Positions 44,553-57,371 of a DNA stretch of 64,000 nt are shown here, piece after piece (position 1 is the first letter of the stretch; each line of letters starts with the position of its first letter). Source of the DNA: Adiantum capillus-veneris (lineage: Eukaryota; Streptophyta; Polypodiopsida; Polypodiales; Pteridaceae); the NCBI GenBank assembly GCA_014529385.2, contig CM043952.1, forward strand, positions 150,689,057 through 150,753,056. Reading direction: 5' to 3'. Position numbers and translations under genes: made by a program. Under the pieces are notes generated by a model, which worked only from the letters and a program-made list of their open reading frames with translations, did no database searches and was not told the DNA's origin.

Positions 44553-46864
44553 ATCCAGGACAAACCCTAATATTGCAACAGTCTAACCTAAAACTCCTAT
44601 TGACCAAAATAAGTTGGTTTAATTTGTTGGTTGACTAAGTTGATTTAAAGCCACAAAAACTAAGTACATTAGCAAAGAAAATGTCTCTAACCCTAAGCGG
44701 ACTAGAATGAAACAAACTAGTCACTCTAAGCGGCTAACCCTAACAAAAATGAAGCCGCGGGTTCTGTTTTGTAAGTGGCATTGGTATAGGTGTCGATATA
44801 AGCATTGACATGGGCGTCGATATCAGCATTGGTATTTAAAATTTTGATTTTTTTAAAAAATTGGGTCACTCTTCAGTTTTAGCAATGCATATACAAACGC
44901 CCACCAACAACATCGATAACTTGACGTCGGTAATGAAGTGATCTCTTATGGTGAAAGTTTGTGCACGCATGATGTTGTAAACCAATCGGATGCTTCCATC
45001 AAAAAATCTATTGCCACAAACTGCAAAGTTCTTTGCATGTGTGACTGTGTGTAGGAGGTTGTGGCACATGAGAGGGAAATTTCCTCTAACCCCCCGTTGC
45101 GCTAGGCACGGCGGGGCTCTTGGTACTCCCAAAATCTTACTATTGTTTTTTCAAAGGTTCTCCTACACTTATGTTAAAGCATTGAATTTTATATCAAATT
45201 AACATCTAATGCCTCCTCCAATTCATCAAAATGTGAGTAAGTGTTTCCAGTCAGCAAGTCAAAATTGACTATAAAGAAATTATTGAGGAACTACAACCCT
45301 TAGGTGGACCTAACATTGTCCCCCTAGCATTGATATGCACTAGGGTCATCTTCTACATCTTGTCCAAGCACCCTTGAACATCTTTGAAGCCCACCATAAT
45401 CCCTCAATTTCTTACAATTCAATATTTCTAGTTTGTTTAACAAATATTGTGGTGGTTTTGTTTGTGCGTAGTCTATGTATATTTTGCACTTTCACTTTAG
45501 TTTCAAACATTAAAAGGAAGAATATTTTGAGCAAGTGTACGAGGCTCGCTCACAAACTTGTTATGCATGGGTTGGACACATAAGTATCATAGAAGAATTC
45601 ATTGCTCAAGAAAGCTGTATGGGATAGGTATCAGCAATACCCCATGATGTTTGACTTGTATGGGAAGTTGCTTACCTTAATTAGAAGGTTAGTGCTTGTG
45701 TTGTGGGTGAAAGAATGATGTCTTGCACCAATTTTTTAGTTATGAAGGTGCATTTGGCCTCAATTTTGGGGCATGAGAGAGGAGAACACAAAGAAGAGAA
45801 TCCTTGTGAGAAAGGCCACATGTTATAAGTTTGCTAGAGATTTGAGCCTTGCAATGTTGGTGTTAGGAGTCTATATAGTGAAGATGTTGAAATTTGAATG
45901 ACATCTTCAAATCTCAAAGGATATCCTTATATTTTGGTGTACATGCGAGTTGATTATAAACTCAAATTGAATATTGGATATGCCGATAGGAGCTTTCGCA
46001 TTGTGCCAGATATTTGAGCCTTACAGTGTTGATGAGAGGACATGAAATCTTCAAAACAACACGAAGGTTAAAAGTGGGTGGGCTTTTTACCTTAACCTCA
46101 ATAGGTACATGGATTTTAATACCCTCTCCCCCCACGAACAGGCGTGATAATTATCTCTCTTTCCTCCCTCCTATACCTAGGCGGTCTGCATACTACTTGC
46201 AGTTGGCATCTCTCTCTGAGGTATCATGCAACATAATTTTCTACTCTATTTCTACTACTAAACCTGCTTTGCTTGGCTGGTGCCCTTGGGCGCTGATCCG
46301 ATTGTGGAAGCTTGACTGGTGGGATTCTCTCCTCTATGGATTAATGCCACCTCATTCCTCAAACACTATAAATGAAGGTGAGGGATGCTTTTCACTTCAC
46401 TTAGCCTTGGCATACTTGTGTGTGTGTGTTATGGAAAAAGAGTTGAGTGTGGTGAATGCTTGTTGCTACAATGTCGCTTCATTGCTTAAACATAAACTCT
46501 ATGGAATTGATTGAGCAAAATCCTCCTTCACAAGTTGGTGTTGCACTTACTTTGAAAGCATAAATGGTATTTTCAGTTTACTGAAACAAACTGCAGTATA
46601 CTGCCATCTGTTTTTTTAGTTCTTTATAAAAACTTACGTTGAAAAATGTAAATATTTTATATAAAAAATGTGTTGGGGTATTGATTGAGCAAATGTGGCT
46701 CCATCCCCTTGATTTGGTGGCGAGCAGGTGGTTTATTAGCTCTTATAACAGTGAAATGAAGTTTAATTTGAGATCTGTCGGTGTGTTCTAATTCCCATGT
46801 TGGTTTTTTTGGCCTTGACATTATTGGCTGGCTTTGAAAATGTTAATATTGGTTTTTTTCATAA
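44553..46864. other. Mostly unassigned stretch
   Basis: The first 300 bases carry CTAAGCGG and GGTATAGGTGTCGATAT motifs that may belong to the CACTA subterminal region. Beyond about 44870 nothing was recognised. A 166-codon plus-strand ORF (46014-46514) has no family signature, though a TATAAATG lies near 46369. It is probably a chance frame. Confidence 0.4.
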
Positions 46865-47330
46865 ATGAATCACAATGCTATTGGGGATTTGACAATGCAT
46901 TACATACTTGGGCCTGACATTTGTGTTTTAAAGACTCTCATGGGATCATTTAGGGGAATGAATCACAGTGGTATTGGGGATTCGACAATGCATTACATAC
47001 TCGGGGTTGACATTTGTGTTTTAAAGACTCTCATGGGATCATTTAGAGGAATGAAGTTGATTTCTACCACTTCTCATCACACATAACTATTTCTGTTGAA
47101 GAGTCAAAATGACACAAGTTTTTGGAAGCTTGACCAGTATAATGCTTACTTTGACCACACCATATATGACTATTATTGGCTTTGCTAAGAGGATTGATCA
47201 CCTTGCTGTTGGGCATTTATTAGTTGCATTGCTTAAAACACTCCATACTACTGTCTCAATCATAACATGTGTGTTCAAAGACTCTCATCTTATGTGATCA
47301 TTTAAGGTATATTAGTCTACCACGTTTCAT
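46865..47330 (+). repeat. Two-copy 96 bp tandem repeat with a diverged third copy
   Basis: Units start ATGAATCACA at 46865 and 46961 and contain GACTCTCATGGGATCATTTA. They keep one frame open, giving a 73-residue ORF with a repeated peptide (TMHYILGPDICVLKTLMGSF-like). A weaker third copy lies near 47185-47310. Coding use is doubtful. Confidence 0.65.
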
Positions 47331-47593
47331 CACACACTATATGATTGGTTTCCTAAAAACACTTGCATATTACTTATAGATAAAACATAGAGCACTTAAT
47401 CACCTTGCTTGGTGTTCTTGCATTATGATACAAGATTATTTTTCACCATTACTTACTTGCCTATATAAATTATGTAAAATATCATATTTAGGGGTAGAGT
47501 CGTACTAGCTTATACCATACTTCGACTAATTACCCAAGTGATTTCTTGGACTAGTACTACTTTAAGTGGTTCTTTTTATACCTTACTCTCTCT

Positions 47594-48133
47594 GCTACGA
47601 TTGATCTCTCATGGCTCTAAATGCAAATTACAACAATTTTTTTGAGGCATTTTGTTACCCTGATGGATTTAAATAATCATAAATAAGGCAAAATAAACAA
47701 AAAAAAACCTATGGGACAGTGAGTTTGGTAAGAAATTTCGATCAAAAGGGTTACTCGCCTTGTGATCAAAATTTACTCTATTTAAATAAATATAAACTCT
47801 TTTTTGAAAAATGGGGTCACTTATTATCTTTATTTATAACGTATGATCTCATTCAATAGAAACTGAAGGAGTGATGACCTTTGATTCATAAAAAGAATAA
47901 AAATAACGAAACCCTCTCAAAAAATAATGAGATTAATCAGTATATAGTTGCAATGAAAATTCTTGCTTGCAATCGCTACCAGATTTATCATTAGCTATTA
48001 TCAAGGCCATTTAACTAGAGCTTTGATACCACTGTTAGAAAACATGAAGATCGTCACTGCCAAAACACATGCTTGGGCATGAAATTTCCCTCTTGCATAG
48101 ACCCATAAGCATGAAAGAGACTCTTGAGCTTGA

Positions 48134-48226
<93 letters not shown>

Positions 48227-48899
48227 CTTCCCAATAGTGAGATGTACGAGAGAGGTAAACAAGCTCTTACAATTTTATAGCATGATAGAGGAGATAGAGA
48301 CACACATAGCTACTCCATAACCCAATAAGAGATTGGAAAGGGAAAAACTTTGAGTATGCTACGATTGATCTCTCATGGCTCTAAATGCAAATTACAACAA
48401 TTTTTTTGAGGCATTTTGTTACCCTGATGGATTTAAATAATCATAAATAAGGCAAAATAAACAAAAAAAAACCTATGGGACAGTGAGTTTGGTAAGAAAT
48501 TTCGATCAAAAGGGTTACTCACCTTGTGATCAAAATTTACTCTATTTAAATAAATATAAACTCTTTTTTGAAAAATGGGGTCACTTATTATCTTTATTTA
48601 TAACGTATGATCTCATTCAATAGAAACTGAAGGAGTGATGACCTTTGATTCATAAAAAGAATAAAAATAACGAAACCCTCTCAAAAAATAATGAGATTAA
48701 TCAGTATATAGTTGCAATGAAAATTCTTGCTTGCAATCGCTACTAGATTTATCATTAGCTATTATCAAGGCCATTGAACTAGAGCTTTGATACCACTGTT
48801 AGAAAACATGAAGATCGTCACTGCCAAAACACATGCTTGGGCATGAAATTTCCCTCTTGCATAGACCCATAAGCATGAAAGAGACTCTTGAGCTTGAGA

Positions 48900-48932
<33 letters not shown>

Positions 48933-49605
48933 CTTCCCAATAGTGAGATGTACGAGAGAGGTAAACAAGCTCTTACAATTTTATAGCATGATAGAGGAGA
49001 TAGAGACACACATAGCTACTCCATAACCCAATAAGAGATTGGAAAGGGAAAAACTTTGAGTATGCTACGATTGATCTCTCATGGCTCTAAATGCAAATTA
49101 CAACAATTTTTTTGAGGCATTTTGTTACCCTGATGGATTTAAATAATCATAAATAAGGCAAAATAAACAAAAAAAAACCTATGGGACAGTGTGTTTGGTA
49201 AGAAATTTCGATCAAAAGGGTTACTCGCCTTGTGATCAAAATTTACTCTATTTAAATAAATATAAACTCTTTTTTGAAAAATGGGGTCACTTATTATCTT
49301 TATTTATAACGTATGATCTCATTCAATAGAAACTGAAGGAGTGATGACCTTTGATTCATAAAAAGAATAAAAATAACGAAACCCTCTCAAAAAATAATGA
49401 GATTAATCAGTATATAGTTGCAATGAAAATTCTTGCTTGCAATCGCTACCAGATTTATCATTAGCTATTATCAAGGCCATTTAACTAGAGCTTTGATACC
49501 ACTGTTAGAAAACATGAAGATCGTCACTGCCAAAACACATGCTTGGGCATGAAATTTCCCTCTTGCATAGACCCATAAGCATGAAAGAGACTCTTGAGCT
49601 TGAGA

Positions 49606-49648
<43 letters not shown>

Positions 49649-50321
49649 CTTCCCAATAGTGAGATGTACGAGAGAGGTAAACAAGCTCTTACAATTTTAT
49701 AGCATGATAGAGGAGATAGAGACACACATAGCTACTCCATAACCCAATAAGAGATTGGAAAGGGAAAAACTTTGAGTATGCTACGATTGAGATCTCATGG
49801 CTCTAAATGCAAATTACAACAATTTTTTTGAGGCATTTTGTTACCCTGATGGATTTAAATAATCATAAATAAGGCAAAATAAACAAAAAAAAACCTATGG
49901 GACAGTGAGTTTGGTAAGAAATTTCGATCAAAAGGGTTACTCGCCTTGTGATCAAAATTTACTCTATTTAAATAAATATAAACTCTTTTTTGAAAAATGG
50001 GGTCACTTATTATCTTTATTTATAACGTATGATCTCATTCAATAGAAACTGAAGGAGTGATGACCTTTGATTCATAAAAAGAATAAAAATAACGAAACCC
50101 TCTCAAAAAATAATGAGATTAATCAGTATATAGTTGCAATGAAAATTCTTGCTTGCAATCGCTACCAGATTTATCATTAGCTATTATCAAGGCCATTTAA
50201 CTAGAGCTTTGATACCACTGTTAGAAAACATGAAGATCGTCACTGCCAAAACACATGCTTGGGCATGAAATTTCCCTCTTGCACAGACCCATAAGCATGA
50301 AAGAGACTCTTGAGCTTGAGA

Positions 50322-50384
<63 letters not shown>

Positions 50385-50515
50385 CTTCCCAATAGTGAGA
50401 TGTACGAGAGAGGTAAACAAGCTCTTACAATTTTATAGCATGATAGAGGAGATAGAGACACACATAGCTACTCCATAACCCAATAAGAGATTGGAAAGGG
50501 AAAAACTTTGAGTAT
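47594..50515. repeat. Tandem array: four units of about 0.73 kb with (CA)n
   Basis: Units start GCTACGATTGA at 47594, 48358, 49064 and 49780 and are almost identical. Their lengths (764, 706, 716 and 736) differ mainly by the (CA)n tract (about 48134-48225, 48900-48931, 49606-49647 and 50321-50383). Each unit carries GCTTTGATACCA followed by CTGTTAG, which on the minus strand is an LTR end plus initiator-Met-like primer site. The array may come from a small LTR element amplified in tandem. ORFs of Thr-His or Cys-Val repeats are microsatellite artefacts. Confidence 0.9.
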
Positions 50516-51164
50516 GTCACACAACAATGGCCTAAAATCATAGCTTCCAAGTTACATGGTCACACTTGGACTCCTTGAGTATTTTATGGTTTATTTTTAA
50601 GTTCCTTGTGCCAAAAATTTAGACCTCTCTTTTACAAAAGTATTACATCTCATCAAAGCCATTGAAGCATAAATGGAAAATGAGCACCAAAACACGTTGC
50701 ACGTAAGCCTCTTGTTACTTAAAAGCTTCCATCCTTTTGTTACACATAAGGCTTAGAGTTACTTAAACCACTAACATGGGACAACAACAAATCCAATTAC
50801 ATGTGGAAACATTTTTTTGTTAATTTCAGGGGTATGCATAACACATAATTGGTAGAGTATAACTTCATACCAATGCATCTAGCTCAACCCTATGTAGTAG
50901 GCTATCACCTTATCACATCACTTCACCCATAAAAGACACACACTACCTTTTATGATGCCAAAATAAATTTGTTTTATGCATGCTAAGAGTCATATTCAAT
51001 AGGCTTGCACTCAAGCTAGAAGAGTTGAGCATATCTAAGTTGTGTTGCTCATATTGGTAGAGATGAGGATAAGAAAATGGTTCAAATACTTGTTCTTAGA
51101 TCATCAAAAGCTAAACTCTCCATAGCACTCCCTTTCAGTGTATGTTGTTAAAGAGATTTCTAAA
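50516..51164. other. Stretch with nothing recognised
   Basis: AT-rich sequence follows the tandem array. No gene, repeat or element end was seen. Confidence 0.4.
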
Positions 51165-51189
51165 TCTCCACCCCCCTCCCTCCCTCCCT

Positions 51190-51220
<31 letters not shown>

Positions 51221-51545
51221 CCCCCCTAAAGCCTCCTCTGTTACTCTCCAGAAGTCCATGCTAGTGTGGAGTGCTAGGGAAAGATTGCATAAAGTGAGTA
51301 GCATTTACATTTTCCTAGAGTTGGTTGAACCCTCCTCCATTATTATTTGTCTCTTTCTCTCTCTCTAGCAATCCACGTTGACGTGGAATGCTAGAGATAG
51401 ATTGCATTGAGCCAATAATTTAAATTTTCATGTAGTTGACTTGATCCTCCTTTATTACGATTTGGACCCTCCTCTATTATTATTTCTCTCTCTCTCTCTC
51501 TCTCTCTAGCAATCCACACCGATGTGGAGTGCTAGAGAGAGATTG
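51165..51545. repeat. CT microsatellites with hairpin-forming repeats
   Basis: A (CCCT)n/(CT)n tract (51170-51222) is followed by three copies of a segment with CT tract, AGCAATCCAC, a six-base loop, GTGGAATGCT and AGAGA. Copies 2 (about 51351-51400) and 3 (about 51486-51545) pair well, copy 1 (about 51240-51290) is decayed. The arms are inverted repeats, so RNA or single-strand DNA would fold into long stems. Confidence 0.7.
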
Positions 51546-51949
51546 CCTTCTGAGAACAAAGAACCCATAATTGGGAGAAAACCATACACCGATCGAATAA
51601 AACCGAGCGTGGCATTTTTTTGAGCAAAAGTAGGGAAAATTATAACACAAAAAAGCTCTACCATAATGTCAAGTGCAGCCAGTCCAACAAAACGGTCAAT
51701 CCATAGAAGGTGATCATTGCAACAATATAAACGCCAAATTGATTAAGTAACACAAGCTATCGAAACAATGTAAGTATAATAGGTGCTCATCCTACAATGG
51801 AAATTGCAGGGAATCCAAAAAAATGCCCAATCCATAGGAACTACAAACCTTAGCTCAAGAAGTCGATGATATGCTGGCTGGAACAACTCTACTTTTGTCA
51901 GTGCTGCCTGATGCACAAACTCATGAGCTGCAGAATCCAAACCAAGGAC

Positions 51950-54900
51950 TCAAAAATACACATAGTACATGTGTGTGCACGGCACGTACGTGAGACGCCT
52001 GCTATCTCTTTTTTGGAAATCCTCACAAGTACATCGAGGAAAGTCTGCAATGGTCATTGCATAAGTAACCCCCTTTTGAACTGAGCCTGGAGTGCTAACA
52101 TGAAAAACATGCGATGCATTTGGTACCAATATAATCTCTCTCACTAGATGGCTTCCATGCTTTGGCCCAATGCTATCCTGTCATTGAAGTCTTTGGTTAA
52201 TTTTGTCCTCCACCTTACATGCTTTCCATCTCTAAATCTAGCACGGAAAGAGCTCGGTTGTGTTCCACATTGCCCACCAATATGGAGGTTCTGTTGTGCT
52301 GTCGTATTATCTCCCTGAAGCACAAATCCGTTGTTGTGCAGCATCTCAACCTCCCATGGAAGCAGACACGTTCCCTCTTCCACAACCCACATCCCCGAAG
52401 CTGGGCCAGGAGGTCCAATAATCATCCCATCAATATTCCATGCATGAGTGGTACTGTCATTGCAAAACCATACAAACCCCTCAATAATTCCTTCTGGTTT
52501 GGCACCCACTGCGGGATATTTTCTCCTTCCCCAAAAGCAAGGGGCAGGAACACCATTTTGCACATTATCTAAATTGTTGTTTATGAACCTACCACAACGT
52601 ACTTTCTCTCCGGGGAGAACACCAAAACACGTCATTTTTCTGCGAGACTCGGTGCGCCTAATCACCCAAACAGTCCGAGGCACCTTTTTCTCTGGCCAAA
52701 GACTAGGAGTAGCGGAAGCATTTTGCTGGCTATGTGGTACATTGCAAATTGGAGTAGTGATAGTAACAAACTCTGGCCTATGAGAGTCTTCTTCAAGAGT
52801 TTCATCGGCATCAAGAAAGATTGAGCGTGATTTTTGCACACTCTTTTTCCTTACTGGAGCTCTATTCATCTTTGGACTTGGTATTTGCATTTCTAAAATT
52901 GCTGACTGAGCTACATCAAGAAGTTTTCTATTCGATGTTGATGCTGAATGATTGCTCATAAATCTGGCTGCCAAGTCTGCCATCATTGGTCCTGTGGATG
53001 AATGCATGCCCTTCAAATAGGCATTGTAGCGCACACTTTGAAGAACTGCTAGTGACATATCTGCACAAGTGACTTCATATAGACCAATGTTATTCTTATA
53101 ACCAATTGAAGCATGCATACTTGCATGTTTTGCCTCAGAAAGATTTGTTCTAGGGACAAAAGCACTTGTCTCATCTTGAGCAACAAATCTGTCTCCCCAA
53201 TGTGGCACTCTAACATCCCACCATGACAACCATGTTTCCAATGCTGGAATCTCATCCAAAATAGCATGGCCCATTTTCCAAAACTGTTTGAGTTCATCCT
53301 TGCATACTTGTGCTGCATGTTTTGAAGGTGCATGTAACCATTTTTGACACAATATTTTATGCTCCTCTTGATAAGAGGAACGTATACACTTGACGGTGTG
53401 CTTAACCATACTTTGCTCCCAATGAAAAACACATGATCTCTCTTTCTCAGGCATCTTTTTTTTGGCTCCACCAAAATAGACAGTACGAACTGTAATCCAA
53501 TTTGCATTTGCCTCATCTGCCATAAAACCTCGAAATTCGGGCTTATCAAAACCGTGATCAACTACAACCTTATTAAGCATTTTCCAAAACTCTATCTGTG
53601 CATGCTTGTTTTCCACAGTAAATTCACATATTGCCAATGTTAATAGCTCTCTTACATATGGGTCATAAACATGCGCCGACATAGTAGGCCAGCCCTCCAC
53701 ACGATGAACATGATCAAAATGCACCCACATATCTTGCAAATTTCCACCAGGGCACATACGGTTCACCAAATCAACACCACTCCCTGGTCCCATAGTAGAC
53801 ATTTTAAATATATGAGGTTGTTGTCCAGGTCCAAGCTGACCTGGAAAAAGAACACTGTGGAGGAACGGATATCTTGATTTTGACTTTAAATTCAAAATAG
53901 ACTCCAAGCCAAGAGGTGTAATTCCTTTTGCCCGTTTAGCTGACTCTAAGGTTCTTTGAACACGCCACTTGTCTGACAATGGGGTTACGGAATCTAGAAA
54001 ACAAGAGAACTCTCCATCTGTCATTGGTGAGTCACCATCAACTACTTGAGAAACAAGATTGTCCATAATTAGGTCTTCTATAGTTTTCTTTCAAGCTGTT
54101 TGGCAGTTGTTAGAGTATCAAAGGCAGCTCGATGCATTAAGGCATCAGATATTGACTGGTCTGCAACTCTGCTCTTCTCCTCTGCAACAACAGGGTGTTT
54201 ATGAAAACCTAAATGCAATACACATCTAGTAACTCCAGTCTTTTCAGATGGAATACAATAATATGTAACTGCAAGGCAAGTGTCAATGCACTTTGGCATT
54301 TGACGGCAATGAAAGCATATAAACTTTCCATTACCAACATCCAAGTGGCCTTTACTAGGAGCACATGCTAATTTTCCTCGCCATTGAGACTCATTAAATT
54401 GTCTCCTTCCCTGATAGTATGGACATTCTATATTGGAGCATCTCAAATGCCCTCCACACCGACTAAAACACACAGTCCCATTGAATATATCATTACTGCA
54501 GGTAACATATTCTGTACAAACATGCCCATCAAATCTATGTTCCATTCCATACATAGCAGAGTTGTCATTTTGAGGAGGAAGTTCATAGGCAACATACCCA
54601 TCATAATAAGTAGTCATTTCCAAAACCTTAGTGACACTTGTAGCAGAGGAGAGTGCAATATATAGATTGGTTTGCAAAGGAAGAGAACGAATAACATCAA
54701 GTACACTTCTGATGCATGCAGTGCCATCTTCAACATTGATTGGAGAATCTTTTGAGCTAGCATTTGACGTTGATGGCTGTTCGTTGCAAAGTACCTTGTA
54801 AAACTGCAAATATTCGTGATCCAAATGGTAAAACAACTCATTTGAATCATTACGTGCATGTTCAATTCTAACCTGCTCACCTTGTAATGTAAGTGGACGC

Positions 54901-55112
54901 AAAGAGAAATTTTTGTTCTCTAGCTCAAAATGTTCTATTAAAGCTTCAATAGTGATAGTGCAATACCTACTTTCAAACATTAGCACAAGCTTCTGCTTAT
55001 GCTTGGGACCGAAGATAGTGATATGACGAGCCATTGCATGGATTGAACAAAAGTAAACCTGGAGAGTAACAGAGTGCGATTGTTCCAGACAACAATCTTT
55101 TGGAAAAGACAA
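51950..55112 (-). CDS. MULE-like transposase with Cys-rich N-terminus and SWIM finger
   Basis: Three open segments on the minus strand make up one gene: 55112-54078 (344 codons), 54066-52144 (640) and about 52170-51950. Neighbouring segments are offset by one frame, so an intron, frameshift or two small indels must be invoked. The likely start is MARHITIF at 55034. The first part is Cys-rich (CGGHLRCSNIECPYY, FICFHCRQMPKC, TRCVLHLGFHKHP), like WRKY-GCM1-type fingers of MULE transposases. The second holds the core: VYDPYVRELL, FMADEANANW and CVFHWEQSMVKH. The last has SWIM residues CTC and CTH (52033-51971). It could be an active transposase or a domesticated regulator. No terminal inverted repeats were identified. 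Confidence 0.7.
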
Positions 55113-55649
55113 AATGTCTATATTAAATCACCTATGCCACGCACGTCTTGATATTAAGTGTGAAAAGGCCAAAACTTAGGGCAAAAAAACGTTGTTTTTT
55201 TGTTTTTCTATTCCACTCTGCACGAGGAGATATATCGGCTTCAACATTAGATAAATACACCCTATGCTAAACGTTTACTGATTTGCCTACACATGTATGC
55301 TCAACTTGTACTGATTTGTCTCGAACTTTAAACCTATTGAAAGCATTAACGTATTTTTATTGCAATGTAAATGTCCCTCGATATATTCTCATTATACAGA
55401 ATTTGTTTTATTGCATTATTTTAGTTTATTTTGGAGCGCAATTTTTCTTTTTCCCCTTAGTCACAACCTGCCGAGACACATTTTGCCCAACAACATCTCA
55501 TAAGCTTGATATTATTTGAAATTTGCATTTTATTGTTTTAATCTGGACTTAGAGTTTGGGATTTTCTAAAAGCTTGCACTCTGCTCTGCTCTGCTCGTGG
55601 TCGCCGTTTGCAAGAAGCCTTGCGCCTTGCAAGCCGTACACGGAAGTCG
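55113..55649. promoter_or_regulatory. Shared upstream region of two divergent genes
   Basis: About 540 bp separates the start of the MULE-like gene (minus) from the first exon of the ParB-methyltransferase-like gene (plus). It is AT-rich apart from a CTCTGCTCTGCTCTGCTC run near 55578-55596 and an AAGCCTTGCGCCTTGCAAGCC near-repeat just before the ATG at 55650. A bidirectional promoter is plausible; no clear TATA box was picked out. Confidence 0.45.
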
Positions 55650-55678
55650 ATGGCGCCCAAACTTCATCCCCCCACAAG
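55650..55678 (+). other. Predicted first exon of the ParB-methyltransferase-like gene
   Basis: ATG GCG CCC begins nine codons plus two bases, followed by the donor GTAGAA. The acceptor at 57685 (a T-run, then AATGTAG) supplies one base that completes a Ser codon, so the phase fits a 2 kb intron. The alternative is that translation starts inside exon 2, where the first ATG is near 57870. Confidence 0.5.
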
Positions 55679-55689
55679 GTAGAAGCACT

Positions 55690-55745
55690 GGGACACTGCC
55701 CTAACTGATACCGCGTCGGCGCAGGACTGTTTAGGGTAGAGTCCC
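55690..55745 (+). repeat. 56 bp imperfect palindrome, copy 1
   Basis: The sequence opens GGGACACTGCCCTAAC and closes GTTTAGGGTAGAGTCCC, so its arms pair, with a GC-rich centre CGTCGGCGC. It starts 11 bases after the donor of the predicted first exon. Copy 2 is 56858-56913; shorter relatives lie near 57378-57425 and 57494-57540. Confidence 0.75.
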
Positions 55746-55842
55746 GTTTTTTTTTTCAAGTTTATTCTGCGCTTAAGAGTTCGGCTATGTATCTCTGTAT
55801 GGCGAAATCTTGTTACTGCACTGAGCTTCAGATAACGAGAAT

Positions 55843-55990
55843 GGACCTTGTTATTTACTGGTTATTTCAATAAATTATTGGGCAGGCCCGTCGTAGCAAG
55901 GCGGTGATTTCAGTAGACCTTGTTAATTACTGGTTATTTCAGTAGGCCTTTTTTTATTGGGCAGGCCCGTCGTAGCAAGGCGGTGATGTT
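55843..55990 (+). repeat. Two-copy tandem repeat of about 75 bp
   Basis: Both units contain ACTGGTTATTTCA and GGCCCGTCGTAGCAAGGCGG. A third isolated AGGCCCGTCGTAGCAAGG lies at 56487-56504. All are in predicted intron 1. Confidence 0.75.
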
Positions 55991-56857
55991 TTTTGCAGGG
56001 TCTGCTGTCTCTATCAAGTCTTTGGTCCCCTTTACCGGCATCTAAGAGTGCACAGAGAGGCTGTCAGAGAGCTGGTCATCAACACGAGGGAGTAGAGCTT
56101 GGTGAGCTTTTGAGAGCGCTATAGAGATACAAGAACTACAGGGTTGGGGTCACCGTATTATAGGTAGCTGTGTCATGAATAATTGCTTGCTGCACCTACG
56201 ATCTCCAGTGTTTTGAGATACTACGGATTTCATTTTGTAGCCGATATATCAATTTGACCAATCTATTGCATCTTGACTCTAAAGACTCCTGGTCGGTACT
56301 GTGCCCTTGCCATGTTGTCATGGAAGCCTCAAGCCTTGTTGTTAAGACTTCCTCTTTTTTAGTGTAGCATGAAGCTGGTATTTATGGTGAAGACATCAAG
56401 GCTGGCTGCCAGAGCGTGATGGCTTGCTGAGAACGGTGGCCGCCAAGTCAAATAAGCAATTCACCAATGTGTTCACTTGTTTTGGGAGGCCCGTCGTAGC
56501 AAGGAGCAGCTGGAGGGTTGGCCGTGGGTTTCTTTTTTGCTTGTATGTCAATACTGCGTATATTATTGCTTGCTTGCAAATTTGTTATATGGTAGTCTAG
56601 GTTTTATTTTGGCAATTTGTGATTGGTCTCTGCACAGCAATTTGGGATACATTCAGATAAAGAGAGCACAACTGGTGCCGAAAGCGCTTCGACAACAAAC
56701 AGCAGAAAACGTTAAAGTTGATCACTGCACTTTAAAGTTGATCACTACAGAAAACACATTCTTTATTACTGCACTCAACATGTCGGGCTCGAGCATTGGA
56801 CTCATCTCCACAAACTTGCACATAACCTCCACAAAATTTACTTACTTGAAATGTTTT

Positions 56858-56913
56858 GGGACACTGCCCTAACTGCAACCTCGTCGACGCGCGACTGTTT
56901 AGGGTAGAGTCCC
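56858..56913 (+). repeat. 56 bp imperfect palindrome, copy 2
   Basis: It has the same length and arms as copy 1, differing only in the loop (centre CGTCGACGC). The centre itself is a short palindrome. Confidence 0.75.
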
Positions 56914-57371
56914 GGTTTTAGATTCTGGGAAAGGTTGATGTCCAGCTTGATGGTCACGCATTTCACCTCCCCCTAAGCTATCAAACTGGGGAGTATTGCC
57001 AAGAGGGGCAGAGTCTCCAAAGGTTATGAAGGTGTTTTGATCCACTGGCTGTGGTGTGATCTTGGGCACTGTCATATGAATTTCTAGGAGACCCCATGCG
57101 AAGACATTGTCTGTAAGTGTTTTGAGGAGTTGCTTTAGGTTGACTGCAAGGAGCTTTAAACATTTTAAAGGGTTCTCTACTATGGGATAATCTACAAAGT
57201 GTGCAGTAATAGGGACACTCATTGCATTATTTTGTGTTTCCACAAGGGTCCTTAGCACACTGCCTTGCTGATCCTTGTAGCGCCCATTAGTGAGGGGAGC
57301 CCTAACAACATGGTTTCACATTGTTTGCTGATCTGTATAGGCTCTACTTTGTGGGTTTTTGTCTACCGGGT

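Noticed and set aside
46014-46514. 166-codon ORF as a host gene
   Set aside because: There is no family motif, the composition is unremarkable and no splice or neighbour evidence supports it.
48001-50461. ORFs rich in Cys-Val or Thr-His repeats
   Set aside because: They are translations of (CA)n microsatellites in the tandem array, repeated in each unit.
54060-54090. Canonical -1 ribosomal slippery site between the MULE-like ORFs
   Set aside because: The A-rich GAAAGAAAACTATAG does not fit X-XXY-YYZ in the zero frame, so programmed shifting is not supported by the sequence.
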